60,109 nucleotides of DNA from Streptomyces flaveus (GCF_014647675.1 NZ_BMPQ01000038.1:20679-80787), one strand, 5' to 3'; shown: positions 48,819 through 57,940, numbered from the stretch's first letter. Translations and numbers: made by a program. The notes: generated by a model not told the origin, from the sequence alone.

Positions 48819-51593
48819 TCAGGGCTGCAACACCAGCGTGTCCTCGGTGTTCTCCTCGACGGCCCTCTCCGTGGAGACCCAGTCCAGCAGCTCGCCCTTG
48901 GCCCACTTGTCGGTCTGGTCGATGTAGTGGGCGTTGTAGGCGTGCCCGGAGGCGCCGGTGAGATTGATCCACTTCGACTTGTCGAAGTCGTCGAGGTTCA
49001 CGACCATCCGCATCGACGGCACCCAGACCACGGTGTAGCCGCCGGCGGCGTTCCAGCCGGTGGCACTGACCGCGGCCTCGCCGCCGCCCAGGTTGTACGG
49101 GCCGCGGTTGAGCATGAACTGCAGGAAGCCGGGGCCGTCGGTGCCCATGGTCTGGTTCTTGAGGTACAGCCGGTGCAGGCGGCCCCAGTTCCAGGTGTCC
49201 ATGTCCTTGCCGAGCTTGGCGGTCAGCTCCCAGCGGGCGTCCTCCAGGGCCCGCCCGAAGAGCTCGTCGCGGTTCGTGGCCGCCTCGTCGGTGCGGTTGC
49301 CGGGCGCCTGCCACCAGTCGCTGTCCTCGTCGTCGAGGATCGACCTGACCACCTCGAACCAGCGGTCGCCGCCGTCCGGCTGCGCGCTGTCCGCGTCACG
49401 CTGGCCGCACTCGCGCACCCGCCGGTCCTCGTCGGCCGGACCGGTGGTGTCGACCGGCTCGACGTACAGACACTGACCCTCGACCCGCAGCTCCTTGGGC
49501 AGCTTGTTGCCGAACGCGAGCTTCAGGATGTTGCGCCAGACCGCGTTGAAGTAGGCGGCAGCCGCCGAATCGGCGTCCTGGGTGTAGTTCCAGCCCTCCA
49601 GGAGCTTCTGCCCGTCCCGTACGTCCTTGTCGGGGACGTCGATCTTGAGCAGCAGCGGCACCAGGAGCTTGGCGATCTCGCTGCTGTTGTCGAGCTGCAT
49701 CTGGCGCATGTCGTCGGTCGAGACCTTGCCGCCGCCCTTGATCTTCGACTCGATGAGATCGGTGATCCGCTGGCTGCGTGTGCCGTAGCCCCAGTCCGTG
49801 GTGAGCGTGTACTTGTACTTGTCCTTGTCGACGACGGCCTGGTTGGCGGTCACTATGTAGCCGCGTTCCGGGTTGTACTCGTAGGGCAGCTCGGACTGCT
49901 TGATGTAGTCGTCCTTGGGGTCGTCCTTGGTGTCGTCGGGCCCCCAGCCGTACTTGGAGTCCCAGCCCGGCGACGGGAGCGAGCCGTCGCCTTCGCTGCG
50001 GATCGGGATCCGGCCGGGCAGCTGGTAGCCGATGTTGTTCTCGGTGTCGGCGTAGATCAGGTTCTGCGAGGGCACGTCGAACAGGGCGGCGGCCTTGCGG
50101 AAGCCGTTCCAGTCGGTGGCCTTGTTCATCGCGAAGACGGCGTCCATCGAAGTGCCGGGGTCCAGGGCGGTCCAGCGCAGCGCGATGCCGTAGCCGTCGC
50201 CGCGGTCGGGGGCCGACTGGTCGACGGTGGCCTTCCTGCCGACCTTCACGAGTTCGTCGTCGCGGTCGGACAGCAGCGGCCCGTTGTTGGTCTCCCGGAC
50301 GACGATCGTCTTGCTGTCGCCGCCCGCGACGTCGATCTTCTCCTCGCGGCTGGTGAAGGACCTCACCTTGCCGTCGTACTCGTAGCCGTCCCCGGTGAGC
50401 TTCTCCAGGTACAGGTCGGCGACGTCGGCACCGGAGTTGGTCATCCCCCAGGCGATGTTCTTGTTGTGGCCTATGACCACGCCCGGCAGGCCCGCGAAGG
50501 TGTACCCGGAGACGTCGTACTGGCACTTGTCGGAGACGCTCTTGCAGTGCAGGCCCATCTGGTACCAGACCGAAGGCAGCGACGGCGACAGATGCGGATC
50601 GTTGGCGAGGAGCGGCTTGCCGCTGATGGTGTGGGCGCCGCCGATGACCCAGGAGTTGGAGCCGATGCCGTTGCCGTTCACGCCGACAGCTGTCGGGACG
50701 TCGTCCAGTTCGTCGTAGAGGCCCGACAGCTGGCTCTGCAGCCCGGAGGGGTCAGTGCTGCCGCCGGCGAGCCCGGAGCCCTCGGTGGACGTGTCCGTGT
50801 CGCCGTTCTGCTCGTACTCCTGGGAGCTGCGGTTGTACTCGCCCTCCTGGACGATCGTCTTGTTCCGGTCGTACGGGTACTGCGGGTACAGGTCGGCGAT
50901 CTGCTGCGGGCCGAGGCGGCTGGTCATCAGGGAGCGGTCGATCTCGTCCTGCATGTTGGCGCGCAGGTCCCAGGCCATCGCCTTGAGCCAGGCCACCGAG
51001 TCGACCGGAGTCCACTCCGCGGGCTTGTAGTCGTTGGAGAAACCGAGCGCCGCGTACTCCAGGGAGATGTCCTCGCCGTCCTTGCCCCGGAGGTAGGCGT
51101 TGACTCCCTTGGCGTACGCCTGGAGGTACTTTTTCGTCTCGGCCGACAGCTTGGTCTTGTACTCCTCCTCCGCGACCCGCTTCCAGCCTAGGGTGCGCAG
51201 GAACTCGTCGTTGTCGACCTGGCCCTTGCCGAACATCTCGGAGAGCCTGCCGGACGTCATGTGACGGCGTACGTCCATCTCGTAGAACCGGTCCTGCGCC
51301 TGGACATAGCCCTGCGCCATGAACAGGTCCTCGTCGGTGGCGGCGTAGATCTGCGGGATCCCGTTGCCGTCACGCTTGACGTCCACGGGGCCTGACAGGC
51401 CGTCCAGTTCGATCGATCCCTTGGTCTGCGGGAAGGAGCCGCGCACGGTGCTGATGGACCAGAACGCCCCGTATCCGACGCCCCCGATGATGGCCAGGAT
51501 CAGGACGATCAAGATCAGACGGGTTCTGCGCCCCTTCTTCCTGCCGGACTTGCCGCGCGTCTGACTGGAAGAAGAGGTGGTGTTGGGGGGCAT
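48819..51593 (-). CDS. penicillin acylase family (Ntn) protein
   Basis: A 924-residue membrane-anchored Ntn hydrolase of the penicillin/quorum-lactone acylase family. The N-terminus has a basic stretch and a TM helix (~24-45, RLILIVLILAIIGGVGYGAFW). An alpha region precedes the autocleavage point Gly-Ser in NGIGSNSWVIGG; Ser about 312 would become the free nucleophile. Asn in HLSPSLPSVW and the GMTNSGADVADLY region fit the family. Substrate is unknown; acylases also cleave acyl-homoserine lactones. The ATG at 51593 has AAGGA; an upstream frame to 51659 lacks one. Confidence 0.92.
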   Translation of the reverse strand: MPPNTTSSSSQTRGKSGRKKGRRTRLILIVLILAIIGGVGYGAFWSISTVRGSFPQTKGSIELDGLSGPVDVKRDGNGIPQIYAATDEDLFMAQGYVQAQDRFYEMDVRRHMTSGRLSEMFGKGQVDNDEFLRTLGWKRVAEEEYKTKLSAETKKYLQAYAKGVNAYLRGKDGEDISLEYAALGFSNDYKPAEWTPVDSVAWLKAMAWDLRANMQDEIDRSLMTSRLGPQQIADLYPQYPYDRNKTIVQEGEYNRSSQEYEQNGDTDTSTEGSGLAGGSTDPSGLQSQLSGLYDELDDVPTAVGVNGNGIGSNSWVIGGAHTISGKPLLANDPHLSPSLPSVWYQMGLHCKSVSDKCQYDVSGYTFAGLPGVVIGHNKNIAWGMTNSGADVADLYLEKLTGDGYEYDGKVRSFTSREEKIDVAGGDSKTIVVRETNNGPLLSDRDDELVKVGRKATVDQSAPDRGDGYGIALRWTALDPGTSMDAVFAMNKATDWNGFRKAAALFDVPSQNLIYADTENNIGYQLPGRIPIRSEGDGSLPSPGWDSKYGWGPDDTKDDPKDDYIKQSELPYEYNPERGYIVTANQAVVDKDKYKYTLTTDWGYGTRSQRITDLIESKIKGGGKVSTDDMRQMQLDNSSEIAKLLVPLLLKIDVPDKDVRDGQKLLEGWNYTQDADSAAAAYFNAVWRNILKLAFGNKLPKELRVEGQCLYVEPVDTTGPADEDRRVRECGQRDADSAQPDGGDRWFEVVRSILDDEDSDWWQAPGNRTDEAATNRDELFGRALEDARWELTAKLGKDMDTWNWGRLHRLYLKNQTMGTDGPGFLQFMLNRGPYNLGGGEAAVSATGWNAAGGYTVVWVPSMRMVVNLDDFDKSKWINLTGASGHAYNAHYIDQTDKWAKGELLDWVSTERAVEENTEDTLVLQP

Positions 51594-51778
51594 CGCTGTC
51601 CTTGCTGTCCTCACGCGAGCGGCAGGCGGGGCCGTGCTTTTGACTGAACGCTGGAGCAACCATAGGTCAGGGCCTGACGCGGCTTGACGCGGAGTCGGGA
51701 ACGGGGCTCTTCAGGCGATGGGGGCCACATTCGCGATCGTCAAGAAAGCGTCAAGAGTTAGGTAAAGTAACGAAGTAC

Positions 51779-51805
51779 TTGCACGGCCGAAAAGGGGAGC
51801 ACCCG
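51779..51805 (+). promoter_or_regulatory. short leader with ribosome site for the antiporter
   Basis: TAAAGT near 51763-51768 could be a -10 element. The leader then carries GGGGAG (51794-51799), six bases before CTG 51806, which supports that codon as the start rather than TTG 51779. Confidence 0.6.
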
Positions 51806-53311
51806 CTGACTGTCCACCACCTCAACCAGCTCCTGCTCATCTGCTCGCTCGTTCTGCTCGTCGCGGTGGCAGCGGTTCGCATCTCTTCGCGCAGCGGGCT
51901 CCCCAGCCTGCTCGTCTACCTGGGCATCGGCGTCGCCATGGGGCAGGACGGCGTCGGCGGTATCCAGTTCGACAACGCCGAACTGACCCAGGTCTTCGGG
52001 TACGCGGCCCTGGTCGTGATCCTGGCCGAGGGCGGTCTCGGCACGCAGTGGAAGGACATCAAGCCGGCGCTTCCGGCCGCCTCGTCACTGGCGTTGGTGG
52101 GGGTCGGGGTGAGCGTCGGCGTCACGGCCACGGCGGCCCACTACCTGATCGATCTGGAGTGGCGGCAGGCGCTCATCGTCGGCGCGGTGGTCTCCTCGAC
52201 GGACGCGGCGGCGGTTTTCTCGGTGCTGCGCAGAGTGCCCCTCCCCGCGCGCCTGACGGGCATGCTGGAGGCCGAGTCCGGCTTCAACGACGCTCCGGTG
52301 GTCATCCTCGTCGTCGCCTTCTCCACGGCTGGTCCGGTGGAGCACTGGTACGCGCTGCTCGGCACGATAGCCCTGGAGCTGGCCATCGGCGCGGCCATCG
52401 GGCTCGCGGTGGGCTTCGCCGGCGCGTACGGACTGCGTCATGTGGCACTGCCCGCCTCCGGCCTCTACCCGATCGCCGTCATGGCCATCGCGGTCATGGC
52501 GTACGCGGGCGGGGCGCTCGCCCACGGCAGCGGCTTCCTCGCCGTGTATCTGGCGTCGATGGTGCTCGGCAACCAGAAGCTGCCGCACTGGCCCGCCACC
52601 CGCGGCTTCGCCGACGGGCTCGGCTGGATCGCCCAGATCGGCATGTTCGTCCTGCTCGGCCTGCTGGTCACGCCGCACGAGCTGAAGGACGACTTCTGGA
52701 CCGCGCTCGTCATCGGCCTGGTGCTGACCATGGTGGCGCGTCCCCTGAGCGTCGTGATCGCGCTGCTGCCGTTCCGGCTGCCGTGGCAGGAGCAGGTCCT
52801 GATGTCCTGGGCGGGCCTGCGCGGCGCCGTGCCCATCATCCTGGCCACGATTCCGATGGTGAGCGGCGTCGAGGAGAGCCGTCGCATCTTCAACATCGTC
52901 TTCATACTGGTCGTCGTCTACACCCTCGTACAGGGCCCGACTCTCCCCTGGCTGGCCCGGAAGCTGAGCCTGGGCAAGTCCGCCGCCGAGGCAGCCGACC
53001 TGGGCATCGAATCGGCGCCCCTGGAGCGGCTGCGCGGACATCTGCTGTCGGTCGCGATCCCCGAGGGGTCGAAAATGCACGGCGTCGAGATCAACGAACT
53101 GCGGCTGCCCCCGGGCGCCGCGGTCACGCTGGTCGTACGGGACGGGGAATCGTTCGTCCCGCTGCCCACGACGATTCTGCAACGCGGCGACGAACTCCTC
53201 GTGGTGGCCACGGACCCGGTCCGGGACGCGGCCGAGCGACGGCTGCGGGCGGTCGGGCGGGGCGGCAAGCTGGCGGGATGGCTGGGGACGGGCGGTAACG
53301 GCACTTCGTAG
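51806..53311 (+). CDS. CPA1 family potassium/proton antiporter (NhaP2/CvrA type), CTG start
   Basis: A 501-residue membrane antiporter. About 12 hydrophobic helices run to residue ~400. The conserved ion-site region has STDAAAVFS and ESGFNDAPVV (Asn-Asp pair). A cytoplasmic TrkA-C domain (~405-490: IPEGSKMHGVEINELRLPPGAAVTLVVRDG) is typical of K+/H+ NhaP2-type exchangers, so K+ is the likely cation. The best start is CTG 51806 (MTVHHLNQLLL) because GGGGAG sits six bases before it. The TTG at 51779 used by a longer frame has no ribosome site. Divergent from the acylase gene. Confidence 0.9.
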   Translation: MTVHHLNQLLLICSLVLLVAVAAVRISSRSGLPSLLVYLGIGVAMGQDGVGGIQFDNAELTQVFGYAALVVILAEGGLGTQWKDIKPALPAASSLALVGVGVSVGVTATAAHYLIDLEWRQALIVGAVVSSTDAAAVFSVLRRVPLPARLTGMLEAESGFNDAPVVILVVAFSTAGPVEHWYALLGTIALELAIGAAIGLAVGFAGAYGLRHVALPASGLYPIAVMAIAVMAYAGGALAHGSGFLAVYLASMVLGNQKLPHWPATRGFADGLGWIAQIGMFVLLGLLVTPHELKDDFWTALVIGLVLTMVARPLSVVIALLPFRLPWQEQVLMSWAGLRGAVPIILATIPMVSGVEESRRIFNIVFILVVVYTLVQGPTLPWLARKLSLGKSAAEAADLGIESAPLERLRGHLLSVAIPEGSKMHGVEINELRLPPGAAVTLVVRDGESFVPLPTTILQRGDELLVVATDPVRDAAERRLRAVGRGGKLAGWLGTGGNGTS

Positions 53312-53538
53312 GTGAAAGCGGCTAGGATTCTCACTTTCCCAGGGGCGCGATCATTGATGCCTGTACGATGAAGGCGCACTCAGATCGACCCACCTCTGCC
53401 TGACGCAGAGCTGGCGCGACCGTATGGCGGCCGCTGCCCTCCCCGGGCCCGGTATCTACCGCAGTTCCGCGCAAGAGGACAGCTCTCGGCACGCCCCCCG
53501 CACGGGCGCGCGCTACCAGGCGGCAGAAAGGCACGGCC
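53312..53538 (+). promoter_or_regulatory. leader region of the MFS gene
   Basis: 227 bases without a gene. TACGAT at 53364-53369 is a plausible -10. Beyond it CTCTGC/GCAGAG (53393-53409) and GC-rich stems could fold in a leader RNA of about 160 bases. No known riboswitch is recognised. Confidence 0.35.
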
Positions 53539-54828
53539 GTGGCATCCACGGTCACCTCCGAGTCCGCCAGGACCTCGGTCACCTCCCGCCCTGGATACGG
53601 GCAACTGCTGCGCACGCGCGGCGCCTGGACGTTCCTGCTTCCCGGCTTCGCCGCGCGGCAGCCGTTCGCGATGCTGACGCTGTCCCTCGTACTGCTCGTG
53701 CAGCACACCACCGGCTCGTACGGGGCTGCCGGTGCCGTCGCCGCCGTGACCGGTGTCTCCATGGCACTGTTCGCGCCCCTCACCGGCCGGCTCGCCGACC
53801 GTCACGGGCAACGCGCCGTCCTGGTGCCCGGCATCCTCGTCCACACCGTGGCGGGTCTCTCCCTGACGGCGCTCGCGCTCGCGGACGCTCCCCTGTGGAC
53901 GCTGTTCGCGGCGGCCGTCCCGACCGGCGCCTCCGTGCCACAGATAGGCCCCATGGTGCGGGCCCGCTGGGGCGTCAAGCTCCAGGGCTCACCCCTGATG
54001 ACGACCGCGGCGGCCTTCGAGTCCGTCACCGACGAGCTGACCTTCGTACTCGGCCCGCTGCTCGCGACCGCGCTGTGCACCACCGTGGACCCGGCGGCGG
54101 GCCTGCTCACGGAGGCCGCGCTGACCCTGGTCGGCGGCCTGCTCTTCGCGGCCCAGAAGAGCACGCAGCCCGCGGTACGTCTCGAGGGGCACGCGCGCGT
54201 GGAGCACGTTTCCGCTGTGTCGGTCCCCGGAGTACGCGTCTTGATCGTGGCCTTCCTGGGCATCGGCTTCGTCTTCGGCGGTATGCAGGTCTCGCTCGCC
54301 GCGTTCACCGAGTCGATCGGCGAGCCCGGCCTGAACGGCGTCCTGTACGGCACGTTCGCCGCGGGCAACATGCTCTCCGGGATCGTCTGCGGCGCCATCG
54401 CCTGGAAGACGGCCCCGCGCCGCCGTCTGGTCATCGGGTACGCGGCACTGGCCCTGACCGCCTCCGGTCTGTGGGCCGCGGACTCCGTGGTCGCCCTCGC
54501 CGGAGTCGGCCTCCTGGTCGGCATGTGCGTCGCGCCCGCCCTGATCACCGGCTACACGATGGTCGACGGCCTGGTTCCGGCAGGCGCCCGCACGGAGGCC
54601 TTCACCTGGCTGACCGGCGCGGTCGCGCTCGGGCAGGCGGCGGCCGTCACCGTCGCCGGACAACTGGAGGACCGCCTCTGGGACGGCGCCGGCTTCCTCG
54701 TCCCGATGGGCGGAACGCTGCTGGCTCTGGCGACGCTCGTGGCCCAGCGCTCGCGGCTCGTGCCCAGGCCGGTCAGCCGGACCGTCGCACGTGGCGTCGG
54801 TCACCGCGTACCGCTGGCAGTGGACTGA
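53539..54828 (+). CDS. MFS transporter
   Basis: A 429-residue major-facilitator protein with about 12 hydrophobic helices. The loop 2-3 motif GRLADRHGQRAVLVPG is the MFS signature, and a charged central loop (~215-235) separates the halves. Typical of putative drug or metabolite exporters; substrate unknown. GTG 53539 has GAAAGG upstream. Confidence 0.9.
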   Translation: MASTVTSESARTSVTSRPGYGQLLRTRGAWTFLLPGFAARQPFAMLTLSLVLLVQHTTGSYGAAGAVAAVTGVSMALFAPLTGRLADRHGQRAVLVPGILVHTVAGLSLTALALADAPLWTLFAAAVPTGASVPQIGPMVRARWGVKLQGSPLMTTAAAFESVTDELTFVLGPLLATALCTTVDPAAGLLTEAALTLVGGLLFAAQKSTQPAVRLEGHARVEHVSAVSVPGVRVLIVAFLGIGFVFGGMQVSLAAFTESIGEPGLNGVLYGTFAAGNMLSGIVCGAIAWKTAPRRRLVIGYAALALTASGLWAADSVVALAGVGLLVGMCVAPALITGYTMVDGLVPAGARTEAFTWLTGAVALGQAAAVTVAGQLEDRLWDGAGFLVPMGGTLLALATLVAQRSRLVPRPVSRTVARGVGHRVPLAVD

Positions 54829-54858
54829 ATGCTGGGAATAGGTCACTATTGATGGTCG

Positions 54859-54885
54859 TTAGCACTCATCGAGTGAGAGTGCCAG
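54859..54885 (+). promoter_or_regulatory. CIRCE-like HrcA operator before the FmdB-like gene
   Basis: TTAGCACTC-N9-GAGTGCCAG matches the CIRCE consensus TTAGCACTC-N9-GAGTGCTAA in the full left half and seven of nine right bases. It overlaps the leader just before the AGGAGGA ribosome site. HrcA would repress here until heat stress. Confidence 0.75.
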
Positions 54886-54898
54886 GAGGAAGACTAAA

Positions 54899-55219
54899 GT
54901 GCCGACCTACCAGTACCAGTGCACCGCTTGCGGCGAGGGCCTCGAGGTGGTGCAGAAGTTCAGCGAGGACGCCCTGACCGAGTGCCCCAGCTGCGATGGC
55001 CGCCTGAAGAAGGTGTTCTCCGCGGTCGGCATCGTCTTCAAGGGCTCCGGCTTCTACCGCAACGACAGCCGCAGCTCCTCGTCGAGCAGCTCGACGGCCA
55101 AGTCGTCCTCCACGTCGACCCCCGCCTCCACGACCCCGTCGTCCACCACGACCTCGTCGTCCTCGGACTCGTCGTCGTCCGGCACCGGCACCTCCTCGAG
55201 CAGCAGCTCGGCCGCGTAA
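54899..55219 (+). CDS. FmdB family zinc-ribbon protein with Ser/Thr-rich tail
   Basis: A 106-residue protein. The N-terminal FmdB zinc ribbon has Cys-x-x-Cys pairs in QCTACGEGLE and TECPSCDGRLKKVFS, followed by the conserved VFKGSGFYRND. The C-terminal ~48 residues are almost only Ser, Thr and Ala and are probably unstructured. The family is small, conserved and of uncertain function. GTG 54899 follows AGGAGGA. An adjacent CIRCE-like element suggests heat-shock control through HrcA, which hints at a proteostasis role. Confidence 0.9.
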   Translation: MPTYQYQCTACGEGLEVVQKFSEDALTECPSCDGRLKKVFSAVGIVFKGSGFYRNDSRSSSSSSSTAKSSSTSTPASTTPSSTTTSSSSDSSSSGTGTSSSSSSAA

Positions 55220-55293
55220 GGCTTTCTTACGAGACCCTGTCGTCGTACGACGGCGGGGTCCGCGGCGTTTTCGGACCCGGTTAGGGTGCGGTC

Positions 55294-56136
55294 ATGGCGA
55301 ACACGGAGAACGCCGAGATCGGCGTCATTGGCGGCTCGGGCTTCTACTCCTTCCTCGACGACGTGACCGAGATACAGGTGGCCACGCCCTACGGGGCGCC
55401 CAGCGACTCCCTTTTCCTGGGCGAGATCGCCGGGCGGCGGGTCGCCTTCCTCCCCCGCCACGGCCGCGCCCACCATCTGCCGCCGCACCGCATCAACTAC
55501 CGCGCCAACCTGTGGGCGCTGCGCTCCGTCGGGGCGCGTCAGGTGCTCGGGCCCTGCGCGGTCGGCGGGCTGCGTCAGGAGTACGGCCCGGGAACGCTGC
55601 TCGTACCGGACCAGATGGTGGACCGTACGAAGTCCCGGGAGCAGACGTACTTCGACGGGATGCCGTTGCCGGGGGGCCAGGTGCCGAACGTGGTGCATGT
55701 GTCCCTGGCCGACCCGTACTGCCCCGTCGGGCGCGAGGCCGCGCTGGCGGCGGCCCGCGGCCAGGACTGGGAGCCGGTGGACGGCGGGACGCTCGTGGTG
55801 GTCGAGGGGCCGCGGTTCTCCACCCGTGCCGAATCGTTGTGGCACCAGGCGCAAGGCTGGTCGGTGGTGGGCATGACCGGGCATCCCGAGGCGGCGCTCG
55901 CCCGTGAACTCGAGCTCTGCTACACGTCGTTGACCCTGGTCACCGACCTCGACGCGGGGGCCGAGACCGGCGAGGGCGTCTCGCACGAGGAGGTGCTGCA
56001 GGTGTTCGCGTCGAACGTGGAACGGCTGCGGGGCGTGCTGTTCGACGCGGTGGCGGGGCTGCCCGAGAACGGGGCGCGGGATTGCCTGTGCGCGAAAGCG
56101 CTGGGCGGGATGGATCCGGGATTCGAGCTGCCGTAG
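55294..56136 (+). CDS. mtnP: S-methyl-5'-thioadenosine phosphorylase / PNP family protein
   Basis: A 280-residue phosphorylase with phosphate loop GVIGGSGFY, FLPRHGRAHHLPPHRINYRANLWAL, catalytic VEGPRFSTRAES and GMTGHPEAALARELELCYTS, typical of MTAP-type purine phosphorylases. It recycles methylthioadenosine or related purine nucleosides. The ATG at 55294 is preceded by TAGGGTGCGGTC. It follows the fmdB-like gene by 74 bases, a neighbourhood common in Streptomyces. Confidence 0.93.
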   Translation: MANTENAEIGVIGGSGFYSFLDDVTEIQVATPYGAPSDSLFLGEIAGRRVAFLPRHGRAHHLPPHRINYRANLWALRSVGARQVLGPCAVGGLRQEYGPGTLLVPDQMVDRTKSREQTYFDGMPLPGGQVPNVVHVSLADPYCPVGREAALAAARGQDWEPVDGGTLVVVEGPRFSTRAESLWHQAQGWSVVGMTGHPEAALARELELCYTSLTLVTDLDAGAETGEGVSHEEVLQVFASNVERLRGVLFDAVAGLPENGARDCLCAKALGGMDPGFELP

Positions 56137-56222
56137 GGCGGTCCGGGGGCTTCGGGAGCGGGGGTCTGGAAGTCCGGGGGTCTCAGGGGCGGCTCTGTGG
56201 AGGGGTTCGGGGCTCTCAGAGT

Positions 56223-56262
56223 GGCTCTGTAGACGGCTCGGTGGCTCTGTGGACGGCTCGGT
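56223..56262 (+). repeat. 20-bp tandem repeat in an intergenic region
   Basis: GGCTCTGT(A/G)GACGGCTCGGT occurs twice in tandem with one difference, and a degenerate third unit begins near 56191. Confidence 0.7.
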
Positions 56263-56383
56263 TGGGGCGGAACTCCCCCTTCGGGTGAGCGAGTTGTCCA
56301 CAACCGGCCGGTAGTCCACGGGCCGCAGCGGGATTCGGCGCGAGGCCGCAGTCTGGCATCGCAAGCCGATCTCCCGACCGCTG

Positions 56384-56959
56384 GTGGTGGTTCTCGTGTC
56401 GCTACTCCCTTCCTTTCCGCGCCCGTTGGGCACGGACGCGCCCGGTACGTGCGAGGTGCCGCACTTCGCCCCCGTGCGGGTGCGTGGCGGGCGGTACCAA
56501 CTGCGACGGCTCGTACGGCACAGAAGGCGGGCCGTGGCCGCGGGGCTCGCCGTGACCGCCGCCGCGCTGGTGGCGGCAGGGCCACGGGACGCGGGCCGGG
56601 CAAGGGCCCACTCCGCAGGTACGCCGCCTGTCGCGGCGGAGTCGAGAGTGACGGGAGATCCGGTACGGGAGCGGCGGGCCGTCGAGATGGTGACGGCGCC
56701 GGTGCGGATCGCGGACGGCGCGACGGTACGGCTGTTGCGGCCGGGCGATCGTGTCGATGTCGTCGCGGCCGAGGAGTCGGCGGCGGGCGGCGGTGATGCG
56801 CGGGTGGTCGCGCGCGGAGTGCGGGTGACGAAGGTTCCCGAGGCCCTGGACGGGGTGGCCGAAGGCGGTGCGCTGGTCATGCTGTCGGTGCCGCGGCAGA
56901 CGGCAGTGCGGCTGGCCGGAGCCGGCGCGACCTCACGATTGGCGGTGACCCTGTGCTGA
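56384..56959 (+). CDS. SAF-domain membrane protein (RcpC/CpaB-like)
   Basis: A 191-residue protein. A TM helix at ~49-65 (AAGLAVTAAALVAAGP) follows a basic segment, then a C-terminal SAF/CpaB-type domain (VEMVTAPVRIADGATVRLLRPGDRVDVVAAEE ... LVMLSVPRQTAVRLAGA). Such domains occur in Flp-pilus and flagellar P-ring assembly factors that bind peptidoglycan, but no pilus genes are nearby. GTG 56384 or 56396 are possible starts; neither has a strong ribosome site. Lies between mtnP and mscL. Confidence 0.7.
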   Translation: MVVLVSLLPSFPRPLGTDAPGTCEVPHFAPVRVRGGRYQLRRLVRHRRRAVAAGLAVTAAALVAAGPRDAGRARAHSAGTPPVAAESRVTGDPVRERRAVEMVTAPVRIADGATVRLLRPGDRVDVVAAEESAAGGGDARVVARGVRVTKVPEALDGVAEGGALVMLSVPRQTAVRLAGAGATSRLAVTLC

Positions 56960-57094
56960 GTCTGCTCAAGAGGATCACCGGCTGGCTGTCAAGTCCTTCG
57001 ATGGAGCTGGGGCGTTGGACAAGGTCGCCACGCCCTGCCGTAGGTTGCGGAGCTGTTCACTCCACAACTCGTGCGGCTGAAGAGAGGCTCCCTG

Positions 57095-57568
57095 GTGAGC
57101 GAGAGCAAGAAGGATCCGGGCGTCTTGGAAGGCTTCAAGACCTTCCTGATGCGCGGCAACGTCGTCGACCTGGCAGTAGCGGTGGTCATCGGCGCGGCCT
57201 TCACCAACATCGTCAACTCGGTGGTGAAGGGAGTCATCAACCCCCTGGTGGGCACGATCGGCACAAAGAACCTGGACAACTACAGCTCATGCATCAAGGG
57301 CCCCTGCACAGGCACCGGCGCCACCGCGGAGGGCGTCCGGATCATGTGGGGTTCGGTGCTCGGCGCGACGCTCTCGTTCGTGATCACCGCGGCCGTCGTC
57401 TACTTCCTGATGGTGCTGCCGATGTCCAAGTACCTGGCCCGGCAGGCGGCCCGCCAGAAGGAGAAGGAGGGCGCGCACGAGGTCATAGAGGTGACCGAGC
57501 TGGAGGTCCTGAAGGAGATCCGCGACGCCCTCGTGGCGCAGCGCGGCTCGGGGCGCACCGAGCAATAG
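57095..57568 (+). CDS. mscL: large-conductance mechanosensitive channel MscL
   Basis: A 157-residue pore protein that opens on osmotic downshock. The N-terminal amphipathic helix and TM1 are FKTFLMRGNVVDLAVAVVIGAAFTNIVNSVVKGVINPL and TM2 is LSFVITAAVVYFLMVLPM, followed by a charged C-terminal helix. The loop between them (CIKGPCTGTG) is longer than in E. coli and has two cysteines. GTG 57095 has AGAGAGG upstream; the ORF extension to 57071 is unlikely. Confidence 0.95.
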   Translation: MSESKKDPGVLEGFKTFLMRGNVVDLAVAVVIGAAFTNIVNSVVKGVINPLVGTIGTKNLDNYSSCIKGPCTGTGATAEGVRIMWGSVLGATLSFVITAAVVYFLMVLPMSKYLARQAARQKEKEGAHEVIEVTELEVLKEIRDALVAQRGSGRTEQ

Positions 57569-57596
57569 CGCCCACCGCTCGCCGGACCTGCCGGAC

Positions 57597-57812
57597 TCAG
57601 ATGTGGTGTGGCGGCTTCTCGTCCAGGAAGCGGGCCAGGTCCCCGGCGCTGTCACCGCTGGGCCGCTCGCCCCACCCGCCGTCCGTGTCGTCCGCGGACT
57701 GCTGGCTCAACGGATCGTCGAAGACCAGCGCGGATTTGCGGGAGTCCTGGGGGGCGGGGGCTGCCCCCTCGGAAGGCGCAGGTTGGGATTCGGGGGCGGG
57801 GGTGCTGCTCAT
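57597..57812 (-). CDS. small conserved-looking acidic protein
   Basis: A 71-residue protein with a low-complexity N-terminus (PAPESQPAPSEGAAPAP) and an ordered-looking C-terminal half SALVFDDPLSQQSADDTDGGWGERPSGD plus DLARFLDEKPPHHI. The ATG at 57812 has GGG-rich DNA upstream. It is convergent with mscL, 28 bases away. No function is recognised; the invariant-looking ending suggests a conserved Streptomyces protein. Confidence 0.65.
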   Translation of the reverse strand: MSSTPAPESQPAPSEGAAPAPQDSRKSALVFDDPLSQQSADDTDGGWGERPSGDSAGDLARFLDEKPPHHI

Positions 57813-57906
57813 GGGTCCAGGGTACGGCCCTGAGGGCGGGCCCAGTTCGGATGGCATATCCGGGCTCCCTCGCGGGCGCCTTCCCTCTCGAGTGCATTCC
57901 CACTCG

Positions 57907-57929
57907 TGTTCGATCGGGTATCTGTTCGA
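57907..57929 (+). promoter_or_regulatory. direct TGTTCGA repeats before the P1 peptidase gene
   Basis: TGTTCGA at 57907-57913 and 57923-57929, 16 bases apart, lie 12 bases upstream of the start. They resemble half-sites of the actinobacterial LexA box, but a direct rather than inverted layout makes LexA binding doubtful. Confidence 0.3.
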
Positions 57930-57940
57930 CACTGGGTGCC

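Noticed and set aside
48819..51593. secondary-metabolite gene cluster (with the BVMO operon)
   Set aside because: No PKS, NRPS, terpene synthase or RiPP precursor is present anywhere in the window.
56191..56262. CRISPR or phage attachment repeats
   Set aside because: The 20-bp units are directly tandem without spacers and only two are well conserved.
57907..57929. LexA SOS box
   Set aside because: The TGTTCGA units are direct, not inverted, so they do not make the actinobacterial LexA palindrome.
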